Assembly: GCA_009746045.1 (NCBI GenBank)
Contig: RPFO01000164.1
Span: 3,315,874 to 3,379,873 of the forward strand
Length of the DNA stretch: 64,000 nucleotides
Direction of reading: 5' to 3'
Source of the DNA: Mesostigma viride
Lineage: Eukaryota > Streptophyta > Mesostigmatophyceae > Mesostigmatales > Mesostigmataceae
The notes beneath the pieces were generated by a model. That model was not told the origin of the DNA. It saw only the letters and a program-made list of their open reading frames with translations, and made no database searches. The translations under genes were made by a program, and so were the position numbers. Position 1 is the stretch's first letter. Each line of letters starts with the position of its first letter. Shown here in pieces: positions 1 to 12,880 of the stretch.

Positions 1-3000
1 GGAGATGCTCAGCTGCCTCGTCCCGCAGCAGACATACGAGCTGGTGTGTGCAAAAACACGCGGGCAGCTGCTCGCTTCTTCTTTTTTTGCTGTCTTTTTG
101 TCGTCCTTTCACTGTCCCTTTGTTGCACCTTCATTTTTCCTTTGTCGTCCTGTTTTTGTCCTTTCGTTTATCATGTTATTTCTTCCTTTGGGAGTCTTTC
201 ACTGGCGAATTTGCGTTCACACGTCGCGTGTCATGGCAACAAATGTAGCTTGTATTTATAATCCAGGGGTATGGCATGCTGGGGGTATAATTGGTTTTGG
301 AGCAGGTAGACCATTTCCAGGCAAAGCCAGGCAGCTTCCCTGGGCGCCCCCCTCTCCCCCCTATTTGTTGCTCACGTAGTCAAGGCAAAGTAAGTGTTCC
401 TCTTGTGCCCAGCACCGTTTCGTCCTTGGCCTGTTTGCTTACCTCTTATTGATGTTTGCTGCACGTTTGCCTGCCTGCTCCTTGTTTTCCCGTGTGTGCA
501 TGCTCATGCCATGGCATCCGTTGCGCCTGGCCCCAGATCGCGCTCTACTTTGACAACTTCCCTGGCCGCGGCGGCAGCAACACCACGGTGCTGGAGGAGT
601 TCATGCTCACCTTTTTGCGCGTCGTGTGCGACCACGAGGACTTCCTGCACCTGCCCCCGCCCTTCAAGCCATCCCCCTCGGGCACGCTGGCTGCAGTGGG
701 CGCGGGCCGCAACTTTCTCAGCACATTGCTGCTCAAGGAGACGTTTGCGGCGCTCAGTCACAGCGAGCGGAACATCCGCACAAAGGTGACGGGTGTGGAG
801 CCTGCAGCTTAGAGAGTGCAGACCAAGGTGAAGGGTAGGGGGATCGGGTGCATGCGTGCGAGTCAATGCGCTTTCAAATCATGCACACATGTACTGATGT
901 GTGCTATACGATGTGATGCTATTATCTAGTAAGCTGTGTGCTTTTTCATGTGCTTGTACCCTTCTTTTTTCGGGGAATTATGTTTTTTTTGTTGCTGATT
1001 TGCATTCACGGTCATCTCATTCACGGTCGTGCGCTCCTGGTCTATGTATGTTGGGGCCATGGGCGTCAAGCCTTGGTACTCCTTGCCCACACGCTCGCCT
1101 ACCCTGACATGTCTTCGCTCCTCCCTTTGGACACCATCCCCCACCCCACTTGTGCTCACTCCCGCCGTCATCACCACCACCATCATCACCACCAACAACA
1201 ACCCGACTACTGCCGCCGCCACCACCAACACAAACACCAACACCAACGTCAACACCAACATCAACACCACCACCACCGCCAACACCAACACAAACACCAA
1301 TGCCAACTTCACCAACATCAACGACACGGTCTCCTGCTACCCCAGGCTGTGCGCGTGCTCGCCTATGTGGCCACCAAGCACGCGTGGGAGGCCCACAGCC
1401 AGCACACCTTGACCCAGCGCCGGGTGGCCGACACGTTCGCCCCCCTGCTGGAGATGATGCTCGACGACAACGGGCTCGCCACCGTGTCCTCGTTGCCGCC
1501 GGCCGAGCAACGCGAGCTGCTCGCTGTCACCTGCTTCGTCATGCGTCACGTGGCGACCTCCGACCTGCGCGCCTGGTGGTCTGGCACGCCCGAGCGCTCA
1601 CGCAACTTCTTCCGGGTGCTGGAGCTCTGCCTCGAGGCGTTTGAGCTCCCCGGTCCGCTCTCCCCCGCGCGCGCCGCCTCGCAGGCAGCGCACGCTCAAG
1701 CACAGGGTCAAGCGCCGACACACCGCGGGGCACAGGACTCTTGGGGGGGTGGAAGCGGTGCGGGGAGCGGCGGGGGGGGGCCAGAGTCCCCCCCCGCAAT
1801 CGCGGCCAGTGGCTCAGGAACCACGGGGGGGACTGCCAGTGGGGGCGGCAACGCGGCGGTCCCTGCACCCTCCGCCCTGTCCATGTCCCTCTCGATGGCG
1901 TCCCCCCAGCCAGGGGTGGGGCCATACCCGTGCATCCTGTCCCCCACCACGCAGGCGATCCTATTCGGGCTAGGCGACAAGGGCGTCCCCGTCGAGAAGA
2001 AGACGGAGCTCGAGCGCGAGATCTTTGCGAGCGCGCTGAGCGCGGGGCAGAAGCCGCGCAGCCTGAGAGAGCACCGCGTCTCTCGCATGAAGAAACCCGC
2101 ACACACAAAGTCCTCGCACGCGCTCGTTGGCGGCGGCGGCGGCAGTGGCGAGGGCGAGGACCCGATCGAGAAGGAGCAACAGCGGGCGCTGTGGGAGGGG
2201 TCGCTGACCGCCTCGGTCGGCACCGTCGTGCTCTACGTGCTGCAGGAGTTCCTGGCCACCGTCACCGACGACCAGCTCCTGGGCAAGGGGGCCGGCGGAG
2301 CAGGGTCCCTGGCGCCGAGCCCGGGGCTCAGGGTGGCAAAGGACAGGGGGTACGGCGGCATGGCCAACGGGGTCGGGGGGGCTGGCCAGGTGGCGGCGCT
2401 CACGGTCCTGCCAGATGTCTCGCCGTCGTCGCTCTCGGGCATCCAGATGATTGATGACGACGTGGATGTGCTGGTGGAGGCGGTTCCGGATCGGGTGGGG
2501 GCGGGGAATAGTCGTCAGGACAGTGGCGCGGGGGTGGCCGAGTTTGAGCTGACAGTGCCCTCAGAGGGAGGACGGCGATGGGAGATGGGCATGGAGGTGG
2601 GCGGCTGCGTGTGCAGGGTGCTGGAACTGTATGGTCTGTCGACCTGTCTTATGCACGGTGTATGGTCAGTTCATGCTATCTATTGAGTTGCAGGCTGGTG
2701 GAAAGCTTGTTTACCGACCATTGTGTGCACTGGCTTAATTGCGTGTGGGGGTCCATGTGGATGTCGATGGGAACGGGTCTGTGTGTGCATGTCCAGATTG
2801 TAGCCCGCTCGTTGCCATTTCCAGCCAGTGCAGGTGTCCATGTTTCGCACCATGTCTATCTTTTTTTGTTTTTAAGTGATACGGTGCTTGCAGTTCTGGA
2901 AGGGTTCAAAAGCTTAATCGACTTTTTACTAGGAAAAATAGGAAACCCATCAGGATGTTTTGGAGCGTTGTTCACATATGAGTGCTACTCCCCCACCGCT

Positions 3001-6000
3001 TTCGTGTTCTGTGACCTTTGCTTCCTCCACTAATCAGCTTCCGCGTGGTCTAAAACACCTTCCTGTGCTGTCTTCTTTTCTCCGTATTCAGCTCGTTCCC
3101 CGTTCTCCTTCTACCTTTTATTTATATATTTTTTTCTTCTTTTGGTTGTCTCCTTTATCTCTGTCTTCCTATTCTGCTCCCACAGGTCGGCCAGGCGCAG
3201 CTGAACGACGGCTCCGCGTCCTATCTGGGCCCCGTCTGCTCGCTCCTGCTCTCCTTCCTGCGGCGCCGCCAGTCGCTCGCGCTCTGGGAGTGCTTCCTTC
3301 CTGTCTTCTCGGACATCGTCCGCCGCTGCCGCTTCGCGCTGTTCGACCTCGCCCACGGCCTCTTCCTGCAGGAGGCCGTCGTGCACCTCTTCCACGTGTG
3401 CATGGGTAGCAACGAGTCGCTCCGCAAGCAAGGCATGGCGGCCGTGGTCGCGCTCACTCGTGGGCTGGTCAGCCCACGTGGCGAGGGCCTAGCCCGCCTG
3501 GCCATGTTCTTCACAACCGCCATCGCGCACTTGCTACTGATGACGCACCCTCCCCCGCCACCAGGCCCCAGCCAAGAGGCCAGCAGGACGGCGACGGTGG
3601 CCGAGGTCAGCGAGGCGAGCGAATCGGACGGCAAGGCACGCGGCGCACGCAGCGCGCTCCCTTCGGCGTTCCGAAAAGACAAGGAGATCAAGGACGGGGC
3701 CAACCCCAAGCAGCCGCGCGGGGCGTACTTGCAGCTGCGGCGCTCGCTGCTAGAATTAAAGGACGAGGCGGCCGCGGGGCGTGTGTTTGCCCCCGAGCCG
3801 GCTGGCAGCAGTGCCGACGGGCCATTGGTGGGTGGGGCCCATGATGGTGTTCGCCGGACCCGGCCGCCATTGCAGACGTCGACAAGCGTCCTGCTTCGCG
3901 GCACGAGCAATGACCTCAGCCGTGACCTGGACGACGCCGAGGGGGCCCATGGGGGTGGGACCCTGGGGGGTGGGGCCAACTGGGGCACGCGGACGCTCCC
4001 CTGGGGGCGGTCCCCGTCGTTAAACACGAGCCGTCAGTTCTCTCTTGACCCCGCGGGCCTGGGCCTGGCGTCCGCCCCCTCGCTGGCCTACTCTTCTGGC
4101 GGCCCCAACGACCACCTGGCGCGCGTGCTGGCCACGCTTGCGGACACGGCGCGCTCCATCACCGACTACAATGCGGAGCTCTGCGCGGCGCCACCTGGCG
4201 CGCTGGACGACCACGCGCTGGCGGAGCGCGAGCTGGATCTGGCTACGGTCTTCTGCCACGTTCCGGACTTGTACATCCAGGCGCTCCTGCGGCTGAGCAA
4301 GCGGCATGAGGAGGGGAGGCACTGGGCCGAAGCGGGCATGTGCTCCCTTGCGGTCGTATCGGCGGTGCAGCTCTGGCTGTGGCTGTGGAGGGGGGAAGCG
4401 CGGCGGTCCGGCCAGGGGGGAATGGAAGGAGGCCAGGGGGCTGGGTCCGCCGGTCCTGGTGGCGCTCGTGCCTCCATCGCGAGCAGTAATGCTGGCGGCG
4501 CGAGGTCCCGTTCGGGCTCGACGGCGGTGACCATGTGGGGGGGGCAGGGCAGCGCTGTGTTTGCGGATATCCTAGGGAGCAGCCCCGCGCACTTCCCGCG
4601 GGCAAGCCTGCTGCCGCGCGAGTGCGTGGGCGTGTGCAGCACGCGCGTGAGCGAGGCGGTCGCGATGGACGCGCTGTACCGGAGCATCGCGCTCTTCAAG
4701 GCGGCCAAGCTGTGCACGCACTGCAACGCGCTGTACAAGCTCATCATCCCCATGCACGAGCGCACGCGCTTCTACCGCGGCCTCATCGACTGTTATGCTG
4801 GCCTCCGCGGCGTGTTCGAGGAGCTGGAGCGGCTCTCGGCGATGAACGACCCGAACGTGGTCGCTAAGTTCTACTACGTGAGGCTGTACGGCGATGTCTT
4901 CTCCAGGGTCCTCAAGCCACAGCCGCCGCCGGCACTGTCCTTGGTGGCATCCCCCTCGCTGGCCACTGCGGCGCCGCTGAAGAGTGGAACAAGCAATGCC
5001 GCGGGGAGGGATGCCAACACGGGGGGTGTTTCTGCAGCCGCAGGGGGCAGCTCGCATGGCAGCTCCAGCGGCACGCGGTGGGTGGTCCCCCCCCCCGCGG
5101 CGAACGGTGACGGTGGGCTGGGTGGGATCCCACGCGAGGCGGAGCCTTGCTGGCATTTTGTCTACCGCGCGCCGTACGACATGCTGCACGGCGAGATGGA
5201 GCACCGGCTGCTGCAGGTGTACTCCCGGCTCGGCGACGTCAAGGCCATCAAGGGCGCGCGGCCACACACGGTGCCCGTGCCCGCAGGACAAGGGTTCATC
5301 CAGATCCTCTACTTGGGTCTCCGCCCCGAGAAGCCTGGCGGGGGAGCGGGGCCTGCCGATGGAATGATCCAGTCGGACCGATCCTCTGTGACGGGGGAGG
5401 CACCGTTTGGGGGCCCCCGGCGGGGTAGTTCCACGTCCCTGGAAGGCATGGGTGGCGGGTGGGACGGCGAGGATGGAGCCGCCGGTGGGGGCGGGGACCT
5501 GGACCGTATGTTGGATGAGTTCGAGGACGGCGACGCGGTGGCGGACCGCGATTGGCTGACGGACCCCCAGAACACTAGCGTCCGTCACTTTGCGGCCGAG
5601 ACGACCCTCCTGTGCGAGCCCGAGAGCGGGTGCGCGCTCCCGCCTGGCCGCCCGCCTGTGGGTGGCTCGAGCAAGAACCGTGTGATGAAGATCCGCGAGG
5701 AGGGCATGCTGCGCACGGTGGTGGCTGTGGAGGAAGGCGCGGCGCTGCCCTGCATGGCGGCGCGCCTGCGTGTCGTATCTCGCATCGAAGTGGAGCTGTC
5801 CCCACTGCTCACCGCGGTGCAGGAGGTGAAGAAGCGCACAGCCGAGCTGCAGTGGAAGATGTCACGCGAGCGGCTGGTGGAGTTGGAGATGCTGCTGCAG
5901 GGAAGCCTGCGTCCCATGGTGCGTGCAACGGCAGAAGTCTTGGTCGCCAAAGAAAGGATTGCCTGGTGCATTCGCTCATGTGTCAACCCCTCTGTGGTCT

Positions 6001-7087
6001 TATGTGAAGCCTGTAGCACACACCTTCAGTTTACTGGGTCATTGGCGCTGGTTGACCGCTTCATGGTGATACTCCACCATTATAGCTCCACCATTATAGC
6101 CCCACCATTACAGCTCCACATTACAGCTCCACCATTATAGCTCCACCACCACAGCTCCACCATTACAGCTCCACCATTACAGCTCCACCATTAGAGCTCC
6201 ACCATTAGAGCTCCACCATTAGAGCTCCACCATTACAGCTCCACCATTACAGCACCACCATTATAGCTCCACCATGTGCCTTCTTGTACCTGCAGGACAG
6301 AGAATCGCTGTCGAACCCATCGTGCGTGCATAGGTGGCGCCTGCTTGGCACGTTCTTTTCCCTTGGTTATTTTTTGATGGGATCGGAGCTCTGCGTTGAC
6401 AGGTCTCATTCTGCTGCAGCTTGTCTTGTTGGCAGTGGCCCAGGGCTCCTTCCACGGGCAATCATCCAAAAGTTTAGGGCATCTTCACTTGTTGCGTTTT
6501 GATCAGAGCCAGCGATTGTTCGCGCGTCGCCAGACCACACATGCTGATCATGTCTCACAGAAAGCTTGACAGCAGCTTGGTCCTCCGATCAACTTGTCGC
6601 TGCTGTCCGCCACGTTGCCCCTCACCCTCTTCTCATCCCCTTAATTATATCATGGTACCGTGGCTGACCGGCAGTGGCCACTGCACTTGGCCTGTTATTT
6701 GCATGTCGTCACCCGCCCCCCCCCCGTGCCCCCCCCTCCCCCCGCCCCCCCCCACGTGAATATCATTTGGTACCAAATGATGATCCCCTGATTATCAACT
6801 TTCAGGAGAACCCTGGCGTGGTCCCCTTCTGCGAGGCGTTCCTGTCACCCCCCTGGCTTCACCTCTTCCCGGAGGCGCATGTGCGGCAGCTGTCGAACGC
6901 ACTGGGCACGTTCCTGCGCACCTGCAGGGAGGGCATGGCGGTCTTTGCGCGGCTGGCGGCGGCGCTGGAGCCGGCGCAACAGCAGCATAAGGACAAGGTG
7001 CTGCGCGAGCTGATGGCTGGGTTCGAGGACCTCAAGAAGAAGCTGGCCAGCTTCAACGTGGTGGAGTCCAGTGAGGCTAGCCACTGA
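1..7087 (+). CDS. DOCK-family Rho-GTPase guanine nucleotide exchange factor, C-terminal part (5' end outside window)
   Basis: Exons by GT-AG junctions: 1-43, 537-785, 1346-2596, 3186-5918 and 6806-7087 (TGA); all joins are phase 0. About 1,500 codons are visible. DOCK proteins activate Rac/Cdc42-type GTPases through the C-terminal DHR-2 domain and steer actin remodelling. The DHR-2 region occupies the second half of exon 4 and exon 5. It includes the helical segment around 4660-4810 (ALYKLIIPMHERTRFYRGL), the RLYGDVF and WHFVYRAPYDML blocks, GFIQILYLG, and VELSPLLTAVQEVKKRTAEL followed by MLLQGSLRPM. These match the family order (FYRVAFYG, FIYRE, YIQIT, SPIEVAI, LQGS). Upstream exons match the armadillo-like middle of DOCK proteins (FLRVVCDHEDFL, ALWECFLPVFSDI). 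Long Gly/Ser/Pro-rich inserts interrupt the domain (about 1700-2560, 3560-4020, 4390-4560, 4920-5130, 5330-5500). Intron 4 carries a 14-15-bp minisatellite. Family membership is firm; the subfamily is not resolved. Exon 3's end (GAG|GTGGGC) is the least certain junction. Confidence 0.85.
1165..1330 (+). repeat. CAC/CAA-rich degenerate trinucleotide tract in DOCK intron 2
   Basis: Runs of CAC, CAA and related hexamers (ACCAAC, ACACCA) lie just upstream of the exon 3 acceptor at 1341-1345. The tract stays open in several frames, which creates a false N-terminal extension of the exon 3 frame (His/Gln or Asn/Thr rich). Confidence 0.8.
6070..6280 (+). repeat. 14-15-bp minisatellite in DOCK intron 4
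   Basis: About 14 tandem copies of ATTACAGCTCCACC-type units (variants ATTATAGC and ATTAGAGC). They lie between the donor at 5919 and the acceptor at 6801-6805. The first copies overlap a read-through of the exon 4 frame past the true donor. Confidence 0.9.
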
Positions 7088-8735
7088 TTACTCAACGTGC
7101 CACGTGCTCCCATTGTGTTGCGTTCGTGGTGACCCAGGGGCATCACCATTGGTGCACATCATGCCTACCTCATCCTAGGGGCCGCTGCTACTGGATTGTA
7201 GCTGTAGGGTTGTAGGGGGGTCTGTAGGCTGTTTGGGATTTTTCTGCATGCCCATCGCCGTTGGGGTGTTGCGCTGCGGCGCAGGATAAGATGGGCCGTG
7301 ATGTAGCCGGCCCCTTACATGAGAGGGCACAAAATACGTGAGGGAAGGAGGGGGAGAATTTGAATTATAACACGCTCGTTTCGTGTAAATAGCATCATAG
7401 AGACACCAGGATGGGCTGCTGGCCATTTTGCGGATTCGGAGCAGTCTCAGGGCAATGTTTTCTTGGGTTTGCGCTAGCGGGCAATATGGTGGACTTGTAC
7501 TGCTGCAGCGCAGTCTGCCTGCAAGCTTTTGGTGGGAGGCCATGAGGGCAGTAAGTTCCATTCGTGAATAGTATCTCAACTAATTAACGCCCAGCGATCG
7601 CACTGTTTCAGCCTTGTACGTTTAAGGGGACTCGCACGTCCAAAAGCCTGAAAAACTGACCTTAATGAATATCAGTTCCAATGCACTTGGGAACCATCTA
7701 GTGATGATTGAGTACCATAAATATGATGTTTGGACATTCATGCCACCACTTATTGGGGGTACTACCCCCAACCACGCACCGGTGGCGAGCTAAAAATAGA
7801 AAAAGACGCTATTTATGAGATATTTTGCCCAAGACAAACCACTTATCCAAATGACCTGCCCATACATTCCTGCAAAGTTCCCCCACTTCTAAAAAATCTG
7901 GGCTATTCACATGGTCAAAATAATCACATTTGTTTGAGTTATTAATTTTCCCGCAAAATGGGTACTTTTTTGAGCAAAAAAAAATAAATCAAATCATCAA
8001 CACATCGAATGGGGTCATCCATACATGCGAAATTCCAATGAGTGGGGGGAAACACAACCCCAAAGTTTGAGCTCATTCTGACTTGTAAGCGTAGCTCAAG
8101 TTATTGATTTTTCTGTGATGCCACCTGGGTAGACGCTAAAAGAGAATTGAGCTAGTGCTGAGCCAAAATGACATCTGTTTTGCTACCCTAGACACCCCAA
8201 AACATGCCCACTTTGATCACGCAGTGTGAGGAGGATGTCCGGAGCCTCATACGCCCCACCCCTCAATCGGCACAGCCAGCCTTGTGAGTCTACCCTTAAC
8301 AACAAGGCCGGTAGGACGACACGCCTGAGCAGCATATGTAATGCCTATCTCAGGCTAATAATGTGTGATTTTGTGCCAACAACCAAGTTGTTTCACCCAA
8401 CAACACATTAAAAAACCTCTTCCAAAATGCCCAATGAGCCGGACACGTGGAGGACCACACACGCAGTATATAAAGAGAAAATAAGCTGACTTTTTACCCA
8501 GCCAACCTGTGGCTAGCTGCTCTGGTTAGCATGACAAAGGCTATCATTTACTCAGTGGGAAAGGTGAAGAGACCATTGGAACAACCTACCTGACGCATGT
8601 GCCACCAAAGCATTGTGTCCCGCAAAATTCACACTGCCTCCTTTCTAACAAGCACGAGCCACTTTCTTTAGGAGACAGGTCCCAGCTCGTCAGTGTCTGG
8701 GGAAAATGATGCCGCTGCTTAGGAAGACCGCGTGA
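7088..8735. other. Intergenic DNA downstream of DOCK, nothing recognised
   Basis: No coding signature, RNA gene or strong repeat was found. Composition falls from GC-rich exon DNA to AT-richer DNA after about 7600. No AATAAA was spotted close behind the DOCK stop. Confidence 0.5.
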
Positions 8736-9344
8736 ATTTCCTCGAACACAACTGTCTATAAAGCAAAAGAAATTTCAGAGAAGCATGGAAATAAAAGCAT
8801 TACACCTTCCCGACAGGTTGCGGGCCACGCGCTGCAGAAAGCCAGCCATGTCACAGACGAACTTGCTAAAAGACATCCAGGAATCCAGCGATGCAGCGCC
8901 AGGACCCGCAACTTCCTGGCTGCATCTGGCCGGAAAGAAGGCAAAAAGCTTACGCTCAACGAGCTAAGAAAGCAGGAAAACGCTAGATTAGGACGTTTAA
9001 TACAAGAACGTACCATAACGGGCATATATTCGTGCCCAGACGCACAAGAAAGGCCACCCTTTCATGGAGAGGTTGGGCACTCATCGCGCAGGCCTAATGT
9101 TATCTTACCGCAAAATGACGGGAATCAAGGTAAAGATAGCAGCGGGAATTTTTACGGCTTTAGAAACATCATTAAACTAGCTTTCCTTACGACCATCAAA
9201 ACTGGCAACAATCGACAATCACACCGGCAGGCATCCATTATACTTTATTCATCCCGACAGAAATTCAGGCCGGACCCCCCCTGCCGATGGCAAAGAAAAA
9301 AAGCCCGCGGCATCATAGATCGCAACCATCCCACCATAAATTAG
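8736..9344 (+). other. 203-codon stop-free frame without an ATG, unidentified
   Basis: One plus-strand frame is open from 8736 to the TAG at 9342-9344 with no ATG. It encodes a basic, Lys/Arg/Gln-rich product with stretches such as KLTLNELRKQENARLGRLI. It may be a transposon coding relic or an exon of an unrecognised gene. It may also be chance: I estimate about 0.3 such frames by chance in a window of this size. Confidence 0.25.
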
Positions 9345-9416
9345 AATCAGTAGCTAATTTTCTCCAACAATCGAGCATTTTTTCTGCTTTCCGCGAGCCA
9401 GATTTGTCACATTTCG

Positions 9417-9541
9417 TCTAAAAGCAGTCGCCATGGCCACTTCCGCAAGGGGTGCGCGCACCGTGCACCCACTTTTCACGGTACGGAGGGTACCGCGGAA
9501 TATTTTTGGCGCGGAAAATATTCGCCGCGCCGAGTCCCCTT
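9417..9541 (-). repeat. Dispersed repeat, copy 1 (inverted relative to 51805-51932)
   Basis: The reverse complement matches 51805-51932. Both share TTAAGGGGAC, then the GCGCGCACCCCTTGC block and GTGGCCATGGCGACTGC. The middle is diverged. Function unknown; probably part of a mobile element. Confidence 0.65.
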
Positions 9542-9959
9542 AACCGGCTACCATAAGCGGCTGTCAGTACCAACCTCTGGTTAACACCAGTGGAAGGCAA
9601 CCTAGGCAAGAAAGCCAACCAAGTCTCGGGAGTTAACCTAGGTATATATTTATGGATTTGAAATTTTCATACTGTAAGCCAACTGTTTGCTGCTTGTGGT
9701 CTTTATATATTCAATCTGCAATGTGCAGCTGGCCAGAGGGGTTAATTTCTTGCACTAGCTTTATATTATAAAGACGTACACGTCCTAGTTTTGTGCATGC
9801 TGCCCAATTATTCGCCAACTTAACAACACTACAATTAATTAACCAACTTAACAACGCAAAGGCTAATTTGAAAGTGCTACGCACGTGTACACGGATTAAA
9901 ACGCTACAACTCCATGGATATATCCGGGCCGGCAGGGCCTCAGCTTGCATGCATATGCA

Positions 9960-10018
9960 ACATACCAAGGAGACAACCAGCGCAGGCCAGAAATCGGGAG
10001 AATCCGGACAACCATCTT
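9960..10018 (+). repeat. Family-A repeat (retroelement 3' end), short fragment
   Basis: Carries the signature AAGGAGACAACCAGCGCAGG followed by CCAGAAATCGGGAGAATCCGG. The same block occurs at 14562, 58748 and (inverted) 63560-63609, and in shortened form at 16467. Confidence 0.8.
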
Positions 10019-11796
10019 CCCAGTAAAAGTCCTAAATTTAGGACCAAGTGGAATTGAAAAATATATATGCAAACATTAAAATTTGACCCTGGCATTCGTG
10101 CCCATGACAGATAACACACTTTTTTAGTTTCTATCAAAAACCTGGGGTCAAATTACTCAAATAATTACATTTAGTGCATGAATGGGCCCTGCCACCTGCC
10201 AGACCTCAAAGCGCGAATTTGGCCAAAATGAGGGTTTTAGGACCATTAGGACCAATTATTACAAGTCAACGCATGACCATGCTATCCACACGGTCCCTTG
10301 AGCATCTTACAAGCGCTAGGGGACCCTACGAGGCCTTGGGATGGCGGGGCAGCGTATAACAAGGCCATACCCTGCTGTGGCTGCCTCTATATATACGCGT
10401 GATTAACGGTGTCACAGATGGTGCAGGTAATGCAATATAGGGTTGCATGGTTGCTGAGGTTGCCCGGCTTGAACATGGCCCACCCCTTGCGGTAAACTTT
10501 CTCTAAGCATTTGCCAAACCTTCTTTGACATCACGGACATGCTGGCCACCACCCAGCGATGAAAAAACATTGCATTTGCATTGCAACTAACACATGAATG
10601 CAGCCAAATCAAGTTACAAAACAACGTTGTGCTAACATGCAACGCTTTGTGAGCGAATTCAGGGTGCATGTAACACGTAAACCATACTGTATATACTGTC
10701 TGAGAACACCCTGAACGACTGCAGGCCATAGGACCATGGTTTATAACTAACACATGAGTAAAACTGCTCTTACGCATGTGTGTTTTAGCTGCAGCGGACG
10801 ACGAAGATAGAGACGTAAAAAATTGTATGACGTAAACCAACTATGTGTGACAGTTATGTGCACAGAGAGCGTCCCCTCTTTTTAGGCATAGCTGGCTGAC
10901 TCAAAACACCACGACAGCGTTGCCAGTTACACTCATGATCTAGGACAACCCGGCACTTACCTGCTACTTACGTCGCCTCATTCCAGATGGTTGCAAAAAA
11001 GTCGCTGAAATCCGCAGCGAGGTCAGCTTTCCGAGAGCTGAGCGCACCAAAGCTGGCCATGCAACCGGTTCGACAATGATATAAACCACGCTTGTGCTGC
11101 GTTCTAGGTCCAAGAAATACCGAAAGTGAAGACCTATAAGGTGCGCTCGCTGCCCAGCCTGAACGTCCCTAAAACATGGTCGACAATGGAAATCGGGCAA
11201 GAATATCACGGCCCAGGCGCTCCCATGTCAAATACTCCGTTTCTAAACTCCAGACTATAATAAAAATCGTCCACAAAAATTTCCTGGCTTGATTCGCACC
11301 ACCATTGCTAATACACTAACATGTTTGTGCCAAAATCGACCCTCCGCGAGCAGGCGATCTGCGACCCATTTGTGTTGTGCCGCTGTGATACAGCGCTACA
11401 CATAAAAACTTGCGCAGAAAATATTCACAGCCTTTAAGCATAACTAACAACCTTTCGTTTTTGCTACTGGGCGCCCGAAATGACAAACGCACGTGAAAAC
11501 GCCGGCCACGATTGTCAGGTCGCCATATCCACCTCACTTCATTCCCGCACCCACTTTTTCGCTCCAAAATCGGTTATATTTTTGGTCGAGGTACCTACTT
11601 TCCCGCCATTATACCCGGTACCCGGGTACGGAATCCGGGTACCATGTGCCGGTACCACGGGTCGGGTACATCATGCCGGGTACGGTCCACATGGGGTACG
11701 GTCCATATAGTGACCCCCCCCCCCGGTACCTCGGTTATAGTGACCACTAGGACGATTTAGGACAAAGTCCTAAATTTAGGACCGTGGGAGGCTTAA

Positions 11797-11925
11797 CAAT
11801 GGTAGCTCGAGCCTGCCGTTATCTTGTCAATCCGCGTTTTCGAGTCGTTCAGGATGATGAATATGAATGGAGATGGAAATATGTAGCCTTGTGCATTGAA
11901 ATCATGGCCTGGCTTACGTGTATAG
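11797..11925 (+). repeat. Family-A repeat, partial copy
   Basis: Contains ATGGTAGCTCGAGCCTGCCG, GAGTCGTTCAGGATGATGAA and CCTTGTGCATTGAAATCATG. These are in the same order as in the copies at 14562-14712 and 58745-58972. The AAGGAGACAACC end is missing. Confidence 0.85.
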
Positions 11926-11934
11926 GTGTGGCAG

Positions 11935-12880
11935 CACTGGCCGGGTGGCACGCTGGCTGCTGAGCTCCCTCACCGGCCTTAATTCCACCACCGTCACCTC
12001 CACCTCCACCCTCCTCGCCTCCACCTCCACTGCCGCCTCCACCTCCACCGTCGACATATCAAAGCCCAGCTCCTCGACCTCGACCAGCGCCTCAAGGACA
12101 GCGCCATCGCCATCGCCTGCAAAACACCGCAGGCCTCACCGCCCAGGCGGTGAAGGACATCGCCGCCCAGCCGGAATCTGCTGGCCCGGCCAGCGATGCT
12201 CCGTCCACCCAGACCTAGCTGGGCGGACATGCATGCTGATCATGAAGCACCACATGCACCACCTCCACCGCCTCCACCATCGGGGCACAGCTCAAGCAAC
12301 AAACGCTCGACCTCCGCGAGGAGGCTGACCTCACCCAGCGCAGCCACAATGTCATCGTCAAGCACTTCGACCAGCCGGCCGGCAGGTGAGGACTCAGAGT
12401 CTCTTACCATAGCGTTTAAGCGCGACATTCTTGCCCCCATGCAACTCACTGACGGCATGAGCTAGCTGCGGATCTCGGCTAGTCCACCTTTCCCGCGCGC
12501 GCGGGGTAAGGCTGGCCCGGCTCCCCTGCTCCTCACCTTTGAGTACATGGCGGACATGCTGTTGTTTCTTAATAGGCCGCAAGAAGCTCTCGGGGACTTC
12601 CGACACGTTGGACGACGACTTGACCCTGCCACAGCAACAGCGGCGACGGGAGCTATGGCCGACCTACCTCCAGCTCCGGCAGAGCGCAGGGGGAAAACCG
12701 GTACTGATACTGGAGGGGGGCGGTCCATATCCACGTCGACCAGACGACCACAAGCCCTGGCAGGCGCCCCCTGCCGGCCACCCCAGCATGCAATCCCAGT
12801 CTAGGGAATGTATAACAGTAGTGTAGATTAGTCAGGCTTAGCCTAGCACGTGGCACACGTCTACGCTCATGCGCGCCCAT
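11935..12880. other. Unassigned GC-rich stretch before LINE fragment
   Basis: CACCTCC-rich DNA (about 11980-12055) is followed by several short overlapping frames with no recognisable domain. It may be the decayed upstream part of the LINE that follows, but I see no motif to prove this. Confidence 0.35.

Larger units (their letters stand above)
9345..11795. other. Intergenic DNA with scattered repeat scraps
   Basis: No supported gene. It contains the partial family-A repeat at 9960-10018, two copies of a perfect 16-bp palindrome (10029-10044 and 11767-11782) and a GGTAC-rich stretch at 11590-11740. The open frames on either strand show no recognisable domain. Confidence 0.5.

Noticed and set aside
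938-1345. N-terminal extension of the DOCK exon 3 frame
   Set aside because: It runs through a CAC/CAA repeat and a CCCCAG acceptor at 1341-1345. The upstream exon ends phase 0 at 785 and joins at 1346.
5919-6140. DOCK exon 4 read-through to 6140
   Set aside because: A clean donor at ATG|GTGCGT (5919) joins in frame to 6806. The read-through enters the minisatellite.
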